DNA of 11,127 nucleotides, taken from contig JAGREZ010000433.1 in the NCBI GenBank assembly GCA_020446285.1, positions 1 to 11,127 of the forward strand, in the 5' to 3' direction. This DNA comes from Geminicoccaceae bacterium. GTDB taxonomy: Bacteria > Pseudomonadota > Alphaproteobacteria > Geminicoccales > Geminicoccaceae. The translations under genes and the position numbers were made by a program. The notes under the pieces are model-generated. The model ran no database searches, was not told the DNA's origin, and saw only the letters and a program-made list of their open reading frames with translations. Position 1 is the first letter of the stretch. Each line of letters starts with the position of its first letter. Shown in pieces: positions 1 through 7,223 of the stretch.

Positions 1-647
1 TGATGAAGGGCAGTCTGCACACCGATGAACTGATGGGTGCGGTTACCTCATCGACCACGGGGCTCCGGACCGAGCGCCGTATCAGTCATGTCTTCGTCAT
101 GGATGTGCCGGGTCATGCCGAGACGCTGTTCATCACCGATGCGGCGATCAACATCTTTCCGGACCTCCTGTCCAAGCGCGACATCGTCCAGAATGCGGTG
201 GACCTCTGGCACGGTCTCGGTCTCGGCCGGCCACGGGTTGCCATACTCTCGGCGGTCGAGACGGTGACACCGCGCATTCCCTCGACGCTGGAAGCGGCGG
301 CCCTGTGCAAGATGGCCGATCGCGGGCAGATCACCGGTGCCGATGTCGACGGGCCGCTCGCCTTCGACAATGCCATCGACCCGGAAGCCGCAGAGACCAA
401 GGGGATCGTGTCGCCGGTCGCCGGAAGGGCGCAAATTCTCGTCGTGCCGGATCTCGAGGCCGGCAACATGCTGGCCAAGAACCTGACGTTTCTCTCCCAT
501 GCCGATGCCGCCGGCATCGTTCTGGGTGCCCGGGTGCCGATCATCCTGACCTCGCGGGCGGACACGGTTCGAACGCGGCTCGCCTCCTGTGCGGTTGCCT
601 CGCTCTATGCGGACTGGTGCCGGAACTCTGCCGCGGTGCCTGCATGA
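1..647 (+). CDS. pta: Phosphate acetyltransferase (Pta/PtbA type), 3' part; probably the C-terminal domain of an enoyl-CoA hydratase/Pta fusion
   Basis: The enzyme interconverts acetyl-CoA and acetyl phosphate in the cytoplasm and works with the acetate kinase next to it. The gene is cut by the window edge: bases 1-2 (tg) continue the frame upstream, so the ATG at 3 is probably internal. Residues below count from that ATG. Visible family motifs are [13 protein letters not shown] (2-14), ITDAAINI (44-51), AILSAVE (80-86), [21 protein letters not shown] (about 105-125), [14 protein letters not shown] (146-159) and ILTSRAD (181-187), where the Ser-Arg pair lies in the phosphotransacetylase active-site region. 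The wording matches the Pta domain of alphaproteobacterial proteins that carry an N-terminal MaoC-like hydratase domain; that domain would lie outside the window, so the fusion is inferred. The stop overlaps the ackA start (ATGA, 644-647), which suggests translational coupling. A phosphate butyryltransferase specificity cannot be excluded. Confidence 0.88.
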   Translation, partial: MKGSLHTDELMGAVTSSTTGLRTERRISHVFVMDVPGHAETLFITDAAINIFPDLLSKRDIVQNAVDLWHGLGLGRPRVAILSAVETVTPRIPSTLEAAALCKMADRGQITGADVDGPLAFDNAIDPEAAETKGIVSPVAGRAQILVVPDLEAGNMLAKNLTFLSHADAAGIVLGARVPIILTSRADTVRTRLASCAVASLYADWCRNSAAVPA

Positions 648-1828
648 GCCGGCGTGCCGCAATCCTGGCCGTCAATGCCGGCTCGTCGAGCCTCAAGTTC
701 CAGATCTTCGATATCGGGAGCGGCGAGCCGCGCCGGCGGATCCGGGGGCAGATGGATGGCATCGGCGTCAGTCCGCATCTGACGGTCCGGCGGGCGGATG
801 GCGGGGTTCTCGTCGACCGGGCGTTCGATCCGTCGGAGGTGGCCGGTCTGCCGGATGCCATCGCGACAATCGAGGCATGGCTGAAGACGCTGGACGATGT
901 GCATCTCGTCGGCATCGGTCATCGGGTCGTGCATGGCGGACCGCATCATGACCGGCCGGTGCGGATCGACGGGAAGGTGCTCGAGGAGCTTCGCGTCTAT
1001 CAGGACCTCGCACCCCTGCATCAGCCCAACAATCTGGCGCCGATCCGCCTCGCCATGGATCTCGTGCCGGACATTCCGCAGATCGCCTGTTTCGATACCG
1101 AGTTTCACAGACACCGCGAGCGGTCGCGTGACTGTTATGCGCTGCCGCTGGAACTGTACGAGGAAGGCGTGCGCCGCTACGGTTTCCATGGCCTTTCCTA
1201 TGCCTGGATCGCCGAGGCCATGAAGACCTCCCTGCCCGATCTCGCGCGCGGGCGCGTCATCGTCGCCCATCTCGGCAGCGGTGCCTCGATGTGTGCCCTG
1301 CACGGCGGCCGCAGTGTCGAAAGCACGATGGGCTTTTCGGCCATCGACGGTCTGGTCATGGGTACCCGCAGCGGCCAGCTCGATCCGGGTGTGCTGCTCT
1401 ATCTCATGCAGCATCGGGGCATGAGTGCGGACGAGATATCGTCCCTGCTCTATCATGATTCGGGCCTGCTCGGTCTTTCCGGTATCTCCAGCGACATGCG
1501 TGTTCTGGAAGCGAGCGACGATCCGCGCGCAGCGCTTGCCATCGATCATTTCGTCTATCGGGCGGTGCTCAATGCCGGCATGCTCGTGGCAGCACTGGGC
1601 GGGCTGGACGGCTTCGTCTTCACGGCCGGGATCGGCGAGCACTCGCCGGTGATTCGCGCCCGTATCGTCGAAGGGCTGGCCTGGGCGGGATTGCGGCTCG
1701 ATCCGGACGCCAACGATGCGGGGCATGGCCGGATCACGACCGATGACAGCCCGGTTGCGGCATTCGTCATTCCGACCGATGAGGAAATGGTGATCGCAAG
1801 AGCCGTGATGTCGCTCGTTGGCGCCTGA
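644..1828 (+). CDS. ackA: Acetate kinase
   Basis: Cytoplasmic ASKHA-fold kinase, acetate + ATP = acetyl phosphate + ADP. The product is 394 residues, normal for the family. The start is ATG 644, which overlaps the preceding stop by 4 bp and places the N-terminal motif NAGSSSLKF at 11-19. An in-frame opening reaches back to 305 but lies inside the preceding gene. Residues matching the known active site are N11, R94 in GHRVVHGG (92-99), catalytic-type D151 in FDTEFH (150-155), H182 in RYGFHG (178-183), HLGSGAS (209-215), R242 in MGTRSG (239-244), the FTAGIGEHS loop (326-334) and E380/E381 in PTDEEM. All key residues seem present. There is no strong Shine-Dalgarno, consistent with translation coupled to the upstream gene. 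A propionate-kinase preference is possible, but the pta neighbour favours acetate. Confidence 0.96.
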   Translation: MSRRAAILAVNAGSSSLKFQIFDIGSGEPRRRIRGQMDGIGVSPHLTVRRADGGVLVDRAFDPSEVAGLPDAIATIEAWLKTLDDVHLVGIGHRVVHGGPHHDRPVRIDGKVLEELRVYQDLAPLHQPNNLAPIRLAMDLVPDIPQIACFDTEFHRHRERSRDCYALPLELYEEGVRRYGFHGLSYAWIAEAMKTSLPDLARGRVIVAHLGSGASMCALHGGRSVESTMGFSAIDGLVMGTRSGQLDPGVLLYLMQHRGMSADEISSLLYHDSGLLGLSGISSDMRVLEASDDPRAALAIDHFVYRAVLNAGMLVAALGGLDGFVFTAGIGEHSPVIRARIVEGLAWAGLRLDPDANDAGHGRITTDDSPVAAFVIPTDEEMVIARAVMSLVGA

Positions 1829-1856
1829 ATACTCCGTACACCTGCATGAGGACAGC

Positions 1857-2642
1857 ATGACCGAGCCGGAAACAATCACCTCCCTGCTCGCCGGCCGCAA
1901 GGGACTGGTCGTCGGCATCGCCAATGACCAGTCGATCGCATGGGGCTGCGCAAGAGCATTCCATCGCTTCGGCGCCGAGGTTGCGGTCACCTATCTGAAC
2001 GAGAAGGCGAAGCCGCATGTCGAACCGCTGGCGCGCGCCATCGATGCCGGTATCTTCATGCCGCTCGACATGTCGGTCGAGGGACAGGTCGAAGCCGTCT
2101 TCGAGCGGATTGCCAGCGAATGGGGTCAACTGGACTTTCTCGTCCATTCGATTGCATTCGCACCCCGCACGGCACTTCATGGTCGCGTCGTCGATGTCGG
2201 CAGGGCGGATTTCGCGACCACCATGGATATATCCTGCTGGTCGTTCATCCGCATGGCGCAACTGGCCGAGCCGCTGATGACACGCGGCGGATCCCTGTTC
2301 ACCATGAGCTTCTATGGTGCCCAGGCGGTTGTCGACAACTACAACATCATGGGCCCGGCCAAGGCGGCGCTGGAAGCAAGCGTTCGTTACATCGCAGCCG
2401 AACTGGGACCCAGGGGGATCCGCGTCCACGCGATCTCGCCCGGCCCGCTCGCGACCCGTGCCGCATCGGGCATCGCCGAGTTCGACGAGCTGATGAGGAA
2501 GGCGCAAGCCAGATCTCCGTCCCGCTCGCTGGTCGATATCGACGATGTCGGCATGGCCACCGCCTTTCTTGCCCATGATGCCGCACGTCACATCACAGGC
2601 CAGACCCTGTTCATTGACGGCGGCTATCACATCGTCAGCTGA
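1857..2642 (+). CDS. fabI: Enoyl-[acyl-carrier-protein] reductase, FabI type (SDR family)
   Basis: NADH-dependent reduction of trans-2-enoyl-ACP, the last step of each fatty-acid elongation cycle, in the cytoplasm. The product is 261 residues. The start is ATG 1857, with GAGGA at 1848-1852 (4-nt spacing); the frame is open back to 1818, but that would overlap the end of ackA. The FabI-style cofactor motif GIANDQSIAWG is at 20-30, HSIAFAP at 97-103, and the catalytic pair is Y162-x6-K169 in NYNIMGPAK. AISPGPLATRAASGI (192-206) and the C-terminal FIDGGYHIV also match. The neighbour Tyr, conserved as Y146 in E. coli FabI, aligns with F152 here (SFYGA instead of SYxGA). The gene lies 28 bp after ackA on the same strand, so it is probably co-transcribed. 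Rhizobia carry a second FabI beside pta-ackA, so this may be a paralogue rather than the housekeeping copy. Confidence 0.93.
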   Translation: MTEPETITSLLAGRKGLVVGIANDQSIAWGCARAFHRFGAEVAVTYLNEKAKPHVEPLARAIDAGIFMPLDMSVEGQVEAVFERIASEWGQLDFLVHSIAFAPRTALHGRVVDVGRADFATTMDISCWSFIRMAQLAEPLMTRGGSLFTMSFYGAQAVVDNYNIMGPAKAALEASVRYIAAELGPRGIRVHAISPGPLATRAASGIAEFDELMRKAQARSPSRSLVDIDDVGMATAFLAHDAARHITGQTLFIDGGYHIVS

Positions 2643-2643
2643 A

Positions 2644-2678
2644 GATTCCCGCCCGTTACCTGTTCGCGGACGGGAATC
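2644..2678. terminator. Hairpin between convergent fabI and GMC genes
   Basis: Arms 2644-2655 and 2667-2678 pair over 12 positions with one C/A mismatch and an 11-nt loop. The hairpin starts 2 bp after the fabI stop and overlaps the stop codon of the opposite gene (2677-2679), so it can end transcripts from both sides. No clean T-run follows on either strand, so an intrinsic terminator is likely but not proven; it could also protect 3' ends. Confidence 0.6.
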
Positions 2679-4305
2679 AGGCAGCGAGCGTCCGGGTCGT
2701 GCCACTCAGATCAGCGAAGTTGTCGCGAATATGTTCGGACGCGCGCAGGGCCAGGGCGGAGATCGTCGGTGTCGGATTGACGACGCCGCCCGTTGCCAGA
2801 ACCGAACCGTCCATGATGAACATGTTCGGTACATCCCAGCTCTGGTGCCAGCCATTGACCACCGAGGTTTCCGGGTCGGCACCCATGCGGCAGGTTCCGA
2901 TCATGTGCCAGGCCGGTGTGCGATAGACGCCATTGGCATCACGATAATCCTGCAACGCGATCTCGAAGGCACCCGCCGCGCGACCGACATCCTCCAGCCG
3001 GTCGAGCATGTAGTTCATCATCCGCCGGTCATTTTCGCCCGGTTCGTAATGCATGCGAATGACCGGAACACCGTCCTCATCGGTGCGGCTTTCATCCAGA
3101 AAGACCCTGTTGTCGGGATTCGGCAGATCGTCGCCGATGGCGAACAGGCCGATGGAATGACCGAAATGCTTCTCGAACCATTCATGATGGCCGGCACCCC
3201 AGGGGGCTGTCGTGCCGCTCATCCAGCCCGTGGTCATCTCGCCGGCCGACGGCGTGGACGTGAGACAGTTGAAGTTGAAGCCGTTGACGAAACCGCGTGA
3301 CACGTCGGTTTCGGCAAACTCCCTCGAAATGAGCGACGCGACATATCCCATCTGGCCATTCACCGGCTCATCGACCCAGATCTGGGCTGCGACCAGCGTG
3401 TGATGCAGGAGGTTGCGCCCCACCATGCCCGAACTGTTGGCAAGGTTCCCGGATGCCAGCAGCAGCCTTGGTGTGCCGACACCGTTTGCCGCGACGATGA
3501 CGATCCGCGCCCGGGTCCGCTCTTCCATGCCGGTGATCCGGTTCTTCCAGATTGCTCCGGTGGCACGGCCGTCGGCTCCGGTCTCGATCCTCAGGACACG
3601 GGCGTGCGTCTGCAATCTGGCGCCAGCCGCAAGCGCCTTCGGCCAGATCGAACGCGAATTGAGCGTCATCGATCCGCGCGGGCAGCCATTGCACATGCCA
3701 CAGCCATTGCAACCGGGCCGTCCGTCATAGGCTTCGGATACCACCCCGGCCTCGACCGGCCACCAGTGCCAGCCGAGCGCATCGAAGGCGCCGGCAAGGC
3801 GCCCGGCGGCGGCAGTGAACGGCAGCGGGCCCGTCGGGCATGGTGCGCGCGGCGGCTGGGCGGGATCGCCTGCGAGACCGCTCGTTCCCAGCAACAGATC
3901 GACCCGGTCATAGTGCGGGGCAATGTCCTCGTAGGTGATCGGCCAGTTCGGCTGCAATCCGTGTTCGTCGCCCTTGCGGAAATCGGACGGCCGGTAACGC
4001 GGCCAGATGGCGCCATAGACGTTCGTCGATCCGCCGACACCGTTCCACATGAGAACCTGGCTGGAATCGCTGTCGACCGGATAGTCGTCAGGATGGGACC
4101 GCATGTTGACATCCGGATTCCAGCTGGTCGCTCTCCGCCAGGCCCAGTCATTGTGAAGATGAGCGAAATCGCCGGGTTCGATCCAGCCGCCCTGTTCGAG
4201 GCAGACCACGTCATGTCCCGCCTTCGCCAGAACCAGTGCCGCGATCGAGCCGGTGGCGCCGGAGCCGATGATCAGGACATCATGGATATCGTTGTTCGCG
4301 CTCAT
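2677..4305 (-). CDS. GMC-family FAD-dependent oxidoreductase with four-cysteine cluster (sugar/polyol dehydrogenase-like large subunit)
   Basis: Flavoenzyme that oxidises an alcohol or sugar hydroxyl; the product is 542 residues. The start is ATG 4305, which overlaps the upstream stop (ATGA on the - strand); a GTG at 4320 is the in-frame alternative. The N-terminus has the FAD dinucleotide motif GSGATG (14-19) and an acidic residue, E37, at the end of the second strand. NGVGGSTNVYGA (88-99) is the second flavin-binding stretch. The C-terminus shows H467 in WHMIGTCRMG and N510 in VVNPTPTISALALR, the catalytic His-Asn pair of GMC enzymes. C199, C202, C205 and C208 followed by Pro form a tight CxxCxxCxxCP cluster; FAD glucose dehydrogenases carry a [3Fe-4S] cluster bound by cysteines in a comparable region. 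No signal peptide is visible. The partner is the subunit-3-like protein encoded just upstream. The substrate is unknown; glucoside 3-dehydrogenase-like or polyol oxidation are options. Confidence 0.88.
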   Translation of the reverse strand: MSANNDIHDVLIIGSGATGSIAALVLAKAGHDVVCLEQGGWIEPGDFAHLHNDWAWRRATSWNPDVNMRSHPDDYPVDSDSSQVLMWNGVGGSTNVYGAIWPRYRPSDFRKGDEHGLQPNWPITYEDIAPHYDRVDLLLGTSGLAGDPAQPPRAPCPTGPLPFTAAAGRLAGAFDALGWHWWPVEAGVVSEAYDGRPGCNGCGMCNGCPRGSMTLNSRSIWPKALAAGARLQTHARVLRIETGADGRATGAIWKNRITGMEERTRARIVIVAANGVGTPRLLLASGNLANSSGMVGRNLLHHTLVAAQIWVDEPVNGQMGYVASLISREFAETDVSRGFVNGFNFNCLTSTPSAGEMTTGWMSGTTAPWGAGHHEWFEKHFGHSIGLFAIGDDLPNPDNRVFLDESRTDEDGVPVIRMHYEPGENDRRMMNYMLDRLEDVGRAAGAFEIALQDYRDANGVYRTPAWHMIGTCRMGADPETSVVNGWHQSWDVPNMFIMDGSVLATGGVVNPTPTISALALRASEHIRDNFADLSGTTRTLAA

Positions 4306-4838
4306 CGCTGCAGCCCCCACTTCGTGGTGATCTCCGTCTCGAGGTTCAGCCCGGAGGTATCGACACTGCGGACATCCGCGGTGCGGATCCAGTGACCGCG
4401 ACCGTGGGTCGGTGTCTGTGTCGCCGGGTCGAACGCCGGCAGCTCGTATCCGCGCACATGCGGTCGAAGCCTGTACGGTGTGCCACGGCCATCGATCAGC
4501 GTCACGATCGCCGGGTTCTCGTAGTAGGCCTGATAGGCGGCATTGCGCAGCCAGCGGAAGCGGGCCGGCTCTTCGGCTTCCAGCCTTCTTACGGCAGCGA
4601 CGCGGGCATCGACTTCAAGCCCCTCGAAGGGTGCGCCGATCCGGGCGAGCGCTGCGGCGAGCTCGTCGAGTGCCGCTTCGCCACCGTGCATGGCAATCCG
4701 CTCCATGACCGGATGCTGAACCCCAAGCGTGGCGCCGGACGGCCAGTCGCCCTTGCCCGGAAGAAGCTCGTCGACAAGTGCCGCAAGTGCTGCCGACAAT
4801 TGTGGACCGATTCCGGTGCGGTTGTTGGAATCACTCAT
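4302..4838 (-). CDS. Gluconate 2-dehydrogenase subunit 3-like protein (small subunit of GMC dehydrogenase)
   Basis: Small partner of the GMC flavoprotein, 178 residues. In known FAD gluconate, glucose and glucoside dehydrogenases this subunit assists folding and carries the large subunit through the Tat pathway. Seen here: an N-terminal helix with LAALVDELLPGKGDWPSG (about 16-36), then HPVMERIAMHGGEAALDELAA and the YQAYYENPAIVTLI stretch, typical of the family; the C-terminal part is Pro/Gly-rich and ends in KWGLQR. The start is ATG 4838, chosen because a perfect AGGAGG lies at 4848-4853 with 9-nt spacing; the frame is open to 4934. Neither start gives a twin-arginine plus hydrophobic signal, so the pair appears cytoplasmic. 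Its stop overlaps the GMC start by 4 bp, which favours stoichiometric translation. Family assignment rests on recognised sequence style and on the GMC neighbour. Confidence 0.8.
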   Translation of the reverse strand: MSDSNNRTGIGPQLSAALAALVDELLPGKGDWPSGATLGVQHPVMERIAMHGGEAALDELAAALARIGAPFEGLEVDARVAAVRRLEAEEPARFRWLRNAAYQAYYENPAIVTLIDGRGTPYRLRPHVRGYELPAFDPATQTPTHGRGHWIRTADVRSVDTSGLNLETEITTKWGLQR

Positions 4839-4854
4839 CTGCGTCTGCCTCCTG

Positions 4855-4869
4855 TACCGGTCACCGGTA
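4855..4869. promoter_or_regulatory. 15-bp perfect palindrome just upstream of the subunit-3 ribosome site, candidate operator
   Basis: TACCGGT-C-ACCGGTA is a perfect 7-bp inverted repeat around one central base. It ends 1 bp before the AGGAGG at 4848-4853 (read on the - strand). A one-base centre is too short for a full RNA hairpin, so a protein-binding dyad is the better reading. No clear -10/-35 pair was seen nearby. Confidence 0.4.
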
Positions 4870-4925
4870 TCGGCCGGACAACCGGACACCGTTCGACCCG
4901 ATAGTCCTGAATGCAATTTTACTGA

Positions 4926-4963
4926 TTCCCGCATCTGCCCGGATTGCCCGGCAGATGCGGGAA
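4926..4963 (-). terminator. Perfect 14-bp stem-loop after the amidohydrolase gene
   Basis: Arms 4926-4939 and 4950-4963 pair perfectly over 14 bp around a 10-nt loop. The hairpin begins 14 nt after the amidohydrolase stop codon on the - strand. The downstream - strand sequence (TCAGTAAAATTGCATT) is AT-rich but lacks a T-run. It probably ends or reduces transcription from the transporter operon before the GMC operon. Confidence 0.65.
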
Positions 4964-4977
4964 CAACCGGCCGCTGT

Positions 4978-6138
4978 TCAGGCCGCCTTCGTGTCGACCT
5001 TGCCCGCGCGCTGGAACCATTTGCCGGCGATCACGCAGCCCTCGGCGAACAGGCGTTCGGGAACCGTGACGATTTCGCCTCGCGTGTCCACGAGATCGAA
5101 ACTGCCCTGTCGCAGGGACAGCACCGACACATCGCCGATCGATCCCGGCCTGAGCGTGCCGAGTTCGGGACGGCGCAGGGCACGGGCCGGTGTCTCGGTG
5201 GAGGCACGAATGATCTCGCTGAGATCCATGCCCAGCGGCAGGAATTTCGACAGGGTGGTCACCTGGTCGAAGGCCGGTCCGTCGATGCAGATCGCGTGCA
5301 CGTCCGAGGAGATGACGTCGGGAGGGAAACCCTCGGCCATCATTCCGCGCGCCGTTTTCCAGCCGAACGATCCCATGCCATGACCGATATCGAAGAACAC
5401 ACCACGCTCGCGTGCGGCGAGAACGGCGGGCTTGATCTTGCCGTTGCCGGTCAGTGGCGAGTTGGGGAACGGGCGAAAGCAGTGGGTCAGGACGTCGCCG
5501 GGGCGCAGCATGTCGACGACGGCTTCATAGCTCGGCGGCGGTTCGTCGATGTGGCACATCAGTGGCAGGCCGGTCTCGTCCGCGACCTGCAATGCGATGA
5601 CCAGCGGATCGATGCCCGACGGACCCGAGGCATTGCGACCGATACGGACCTTGATGCCGATGATGTTGTCGGGATCGGAAAGGGCCACCTGAACCGTTTC
5701 CCTCGGCGCCATGAGCCGCGCGTCGTGGCTCTCGCCGACCATGATGGTCTTCGAAAAGGCAAAGATTCCGGCAAACGAAACGTGGAGATAGGCGAGGATT
5801 CGCGCCGTCGAAGTCTCGATCACATGCTTGCGGAAGCCCGGATAGTTGCCCGGTCCGGCACTGCCGGTGTCGACCGCGGTAGTGACCGCCGAGGTTCGCG
5901 CGAATGTGTCGGCGTCGATCCCGAGCGACGTTCCGCCCCAATAGACGTGGGTATGCAGGTCGATCAGGCCGGGTGTGACGATCAGGCCGGTGAGATCCGC
6001 CGTTTCCTTGCTGTCGCCCGCGAGCGAAGGGCCGATTGCGGCAACCTTGCCATCCCGCAGGGCCACATCCTGCACCGCGTCGATTCCCTGCGACGGATCG
6101 ATGACCCGTCCGTTCCGCAGTACGAGATCAAAACTCAT
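4978..6138 (-). CDS. Amidohydrolase/deacetylase family metallohydrolase (COG3964, formerly called dihydroorotase)
   Basis: Metal-dependent hydrolase of the amidohydrolase superfamily, 386 residues, cytoplasmic. Metal ligands expected for a binuclear site are visible: H62 and H64 in LIDLHTHVYWGG, K163 in GIKVRIG (the lysine normally carboxylated to bridge two metals), H196 in MCHIDEPP, H219 in LTHCF and D279 in SSDVH. The framing regions are MSFDLVLRNGRVIDP at the N-terminus and PGSIGDVSVL near 331-340, which form the usual small beta domain. The order and wording match COG3964; the characterised Agrobacterium member Atu3266 cleaves the acetyl ester of (R)-mandelate and is not a dihydroorotase. 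The start is ATG 6138 with GAGGG at 6146-6150; the frame is open to 6183. The gene lies 53 bp after the ABC ATPase on the same strand, so the imported compound or a derivative is the likely substrate. The exact substrate is unknown. Confidence 0.87.
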   Translation of the reverse strand: MSFDLVLRNGRVIDPSQGIDAVQDVALRDGKVAAIGPSLAGDSKETADLTGLIVTPGLIDLHTHVYWGGTSLGIDADTFARTSAVTTAVDTGSAGPGNYPGFRKHVIETSTARILAYLHVSFAGIFAFSKTIMVGESHDARLMAPRETVQVALSDPDNIIGIKVRIGRNASGPSGIDPLVIALQVADETGLPLMCHIDEPPPSYEAVVDMLRPGDVLTHCFRPFPNSPLTGNGKIKPAVLAARERGVFFDIGHGMGSFGWKTARGMMAEGFPPDVISSDVHAICIDGPAFDQVTTLSKFLPLGMDLSEIIRASTETPARALRRPELGTLRPGSIGDVSVLSLRQGSFDLVDTRGEIVTVPERLFAEGCVIAGKWFQRAGKVDTKAA

Positions 6139-6191
6139 CGTATTTCCCTCTTTCCTTCCAGACCGGCGCGCGGGCCGGGTCAACGTGTCTT

Positions 6192-7199
6192 TCAGAGTGC
6201 GTCGCCTGTCGCGACGTCGAAACGGTATACCCGATGCGCCGGCGCCGAGAGCCTGACCTCGCTGCCGTTCGACAGGTTATCGATCTCGCTGGCGGTCGCC
6301 CTGACAAGCTGTCCGCCAACCAGCACATCGAGAAAATACTGCGGCCCCGCCGGTTCGATCAGTGCGATCGTCCCCGCAAGGCTGAAGGCGTCTTCGCCAT
6401 CCTGCGGTCCGGCGGGCGTCAGGTCGTGCGGCCGCAGTCCAAGGAGGATATCCGCGCGATCGGGCGATGGCAGCAGATTCATCTTCGGCGAGCCTATGAA
6501 TTCCGCGACGAAACGGTTGGCCGGATTGCGATAGACATCCATCGGTGCGGCGAACTGCTGCAGGTGGCCCTGTGACAGGACGGCGATCCTGTCCGACATG
6601 ACCATGGCCTCTTCCTGATCGTGGGTCACGAACAGGACCGTGAGGCCGAGATCGCTCGCGAGACGCTTGATCTCCGTTCGCATGTGGACGCGCAATGCCG
6701 CGTCCAGATTGGAGAGAGGCTCGTCCATCAGCAGCGCCGCGGGATTGCGGACGATCGCCCGGCCCACGGCGACCCGCTGGCGCTGGCCACCCGAAAGATC
6801 CGACGGCATCCGTTCGAGCAGGGCCGCGAGACCGAGCGTTTCCGCCGCCCAGGCAACCTGACCCTCGATCGTCTTGCGGTCGACCTTCAGCCGGCGCAGC
6901 GGGAACGCGATGTTTTCCCGCACCGTCATGTGCGGATAGAGGGCGTAATCCTGAAAGACCAGGGCAATGTTGCGCTCGCGCGAACCGAGAGCGGCCATGT
7001 CGCGTCCATCGAACAGGATCCGGCCGCTGCTGATCTGTTCGAGCCCGGCGACACAGTAGAGGAGTGTGGACTTGCCGCAGCCGGAGGGGCCGAGCAGTGA
7101 CACGAACTCTCCCTCGCGTATATCGAGCTGGAGCCCGTGCAGGACCCGGACAGGCCCGTAATCCTTGACGACATTGTCGATCGTGACGGCGGCGGACAT
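6192..7199 (-). CDS. ABC transporter ATP-binding protein, MalK/UgpC type
   Basis: ATPase that drives the importer encoded upstream, 335 residues, on the cytoplasmic face of the membrane. Walker A GPSGCGKST (37-45), Q-loop FQDYALYPHMTV (82-93), ABC signature LSGGQRQRVA (135-144), Walker B ALLMDEP (155-161), D-loop SNLD (163-166) and switch H193 in VTHDQEEA are all intact. Residues from about 236 onward form the shortened C-terminal OB/TOBE-like domain seen in the carbohydrate (CUT1) ATPases, including the GLRPHDL stretch (254-260). The start is ATG 7199 with AGGGG at 7207-7211 and 7-nt spacing. It is 24 bp after the permease stop, so co-expressed. The C-terminal domain is somewhat short compared with MalK (about 370 residues). 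The sugar specificity cannot be read from this subunit. Confidence 0.95.
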   Translation of the reverse strand: MSAAVTIDNVVKDYGPVRVLHGLQLDIREGEFVSLLGPSGCGKSTLLYCVAGLEQISSGRILFDGRDMAALGSRERNIALVFQDYALYPHMTVRENIAFPLRRLKVDRKTIEGQVAWAAETLGLAALLERMPSDLSGGQRQRVAVGRAIVRNPAALLMDEPLSNLDAALRVHMRTEIKRLASDLGLTVLFVTHDQEEAMVMSDRIAVLSQGHLQQFAAPMDVYRNPANRFVAEFIGSPKMNLLPSPDRADILLGLRPHDLTPAGPQDGEDAFSLAGTIALIEPAGPQYFLDVLVGGQLVRATASEIDNLSNGSEVRLSAPAHRVYRFDVATGDAL

Positions 7200-7223
7200 C
7201 GGAATTCCCCTGTTTCTTGTGCT

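Noticed and set aside
605..1990. A - strand open frame (about 460 codons) opposite ackA
   Set aside because: Mirror of a clearly functional acetate kinase; the product shows no family motif.
4306..4320. GTG at 4320 as the start of the GMC oxidoreductase
   Set aside because: ATG 4305 gives the classic 4-bp overlap with the upstream stop, and the extra residues (MGAAA) add no recognisable feature.
3400..4395. A + strand open frame (about 330 codons) opposite the GMC gene
   Set aside because: Antisense to a gene with complete FAD and catalytic motifs; no recognisable protein.
4729..6534. A long + strand open frame (about 600 codons) opposite the amidohydrolase and the end of the ATPase gene
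   Set aside because: It lies antisense to two genes with intact catalytic motifs, gives an Arg/Gly/Asp-rich product without recognisable domains, and is expected in high-GC DNA where the opposite frame rarely holds stops.
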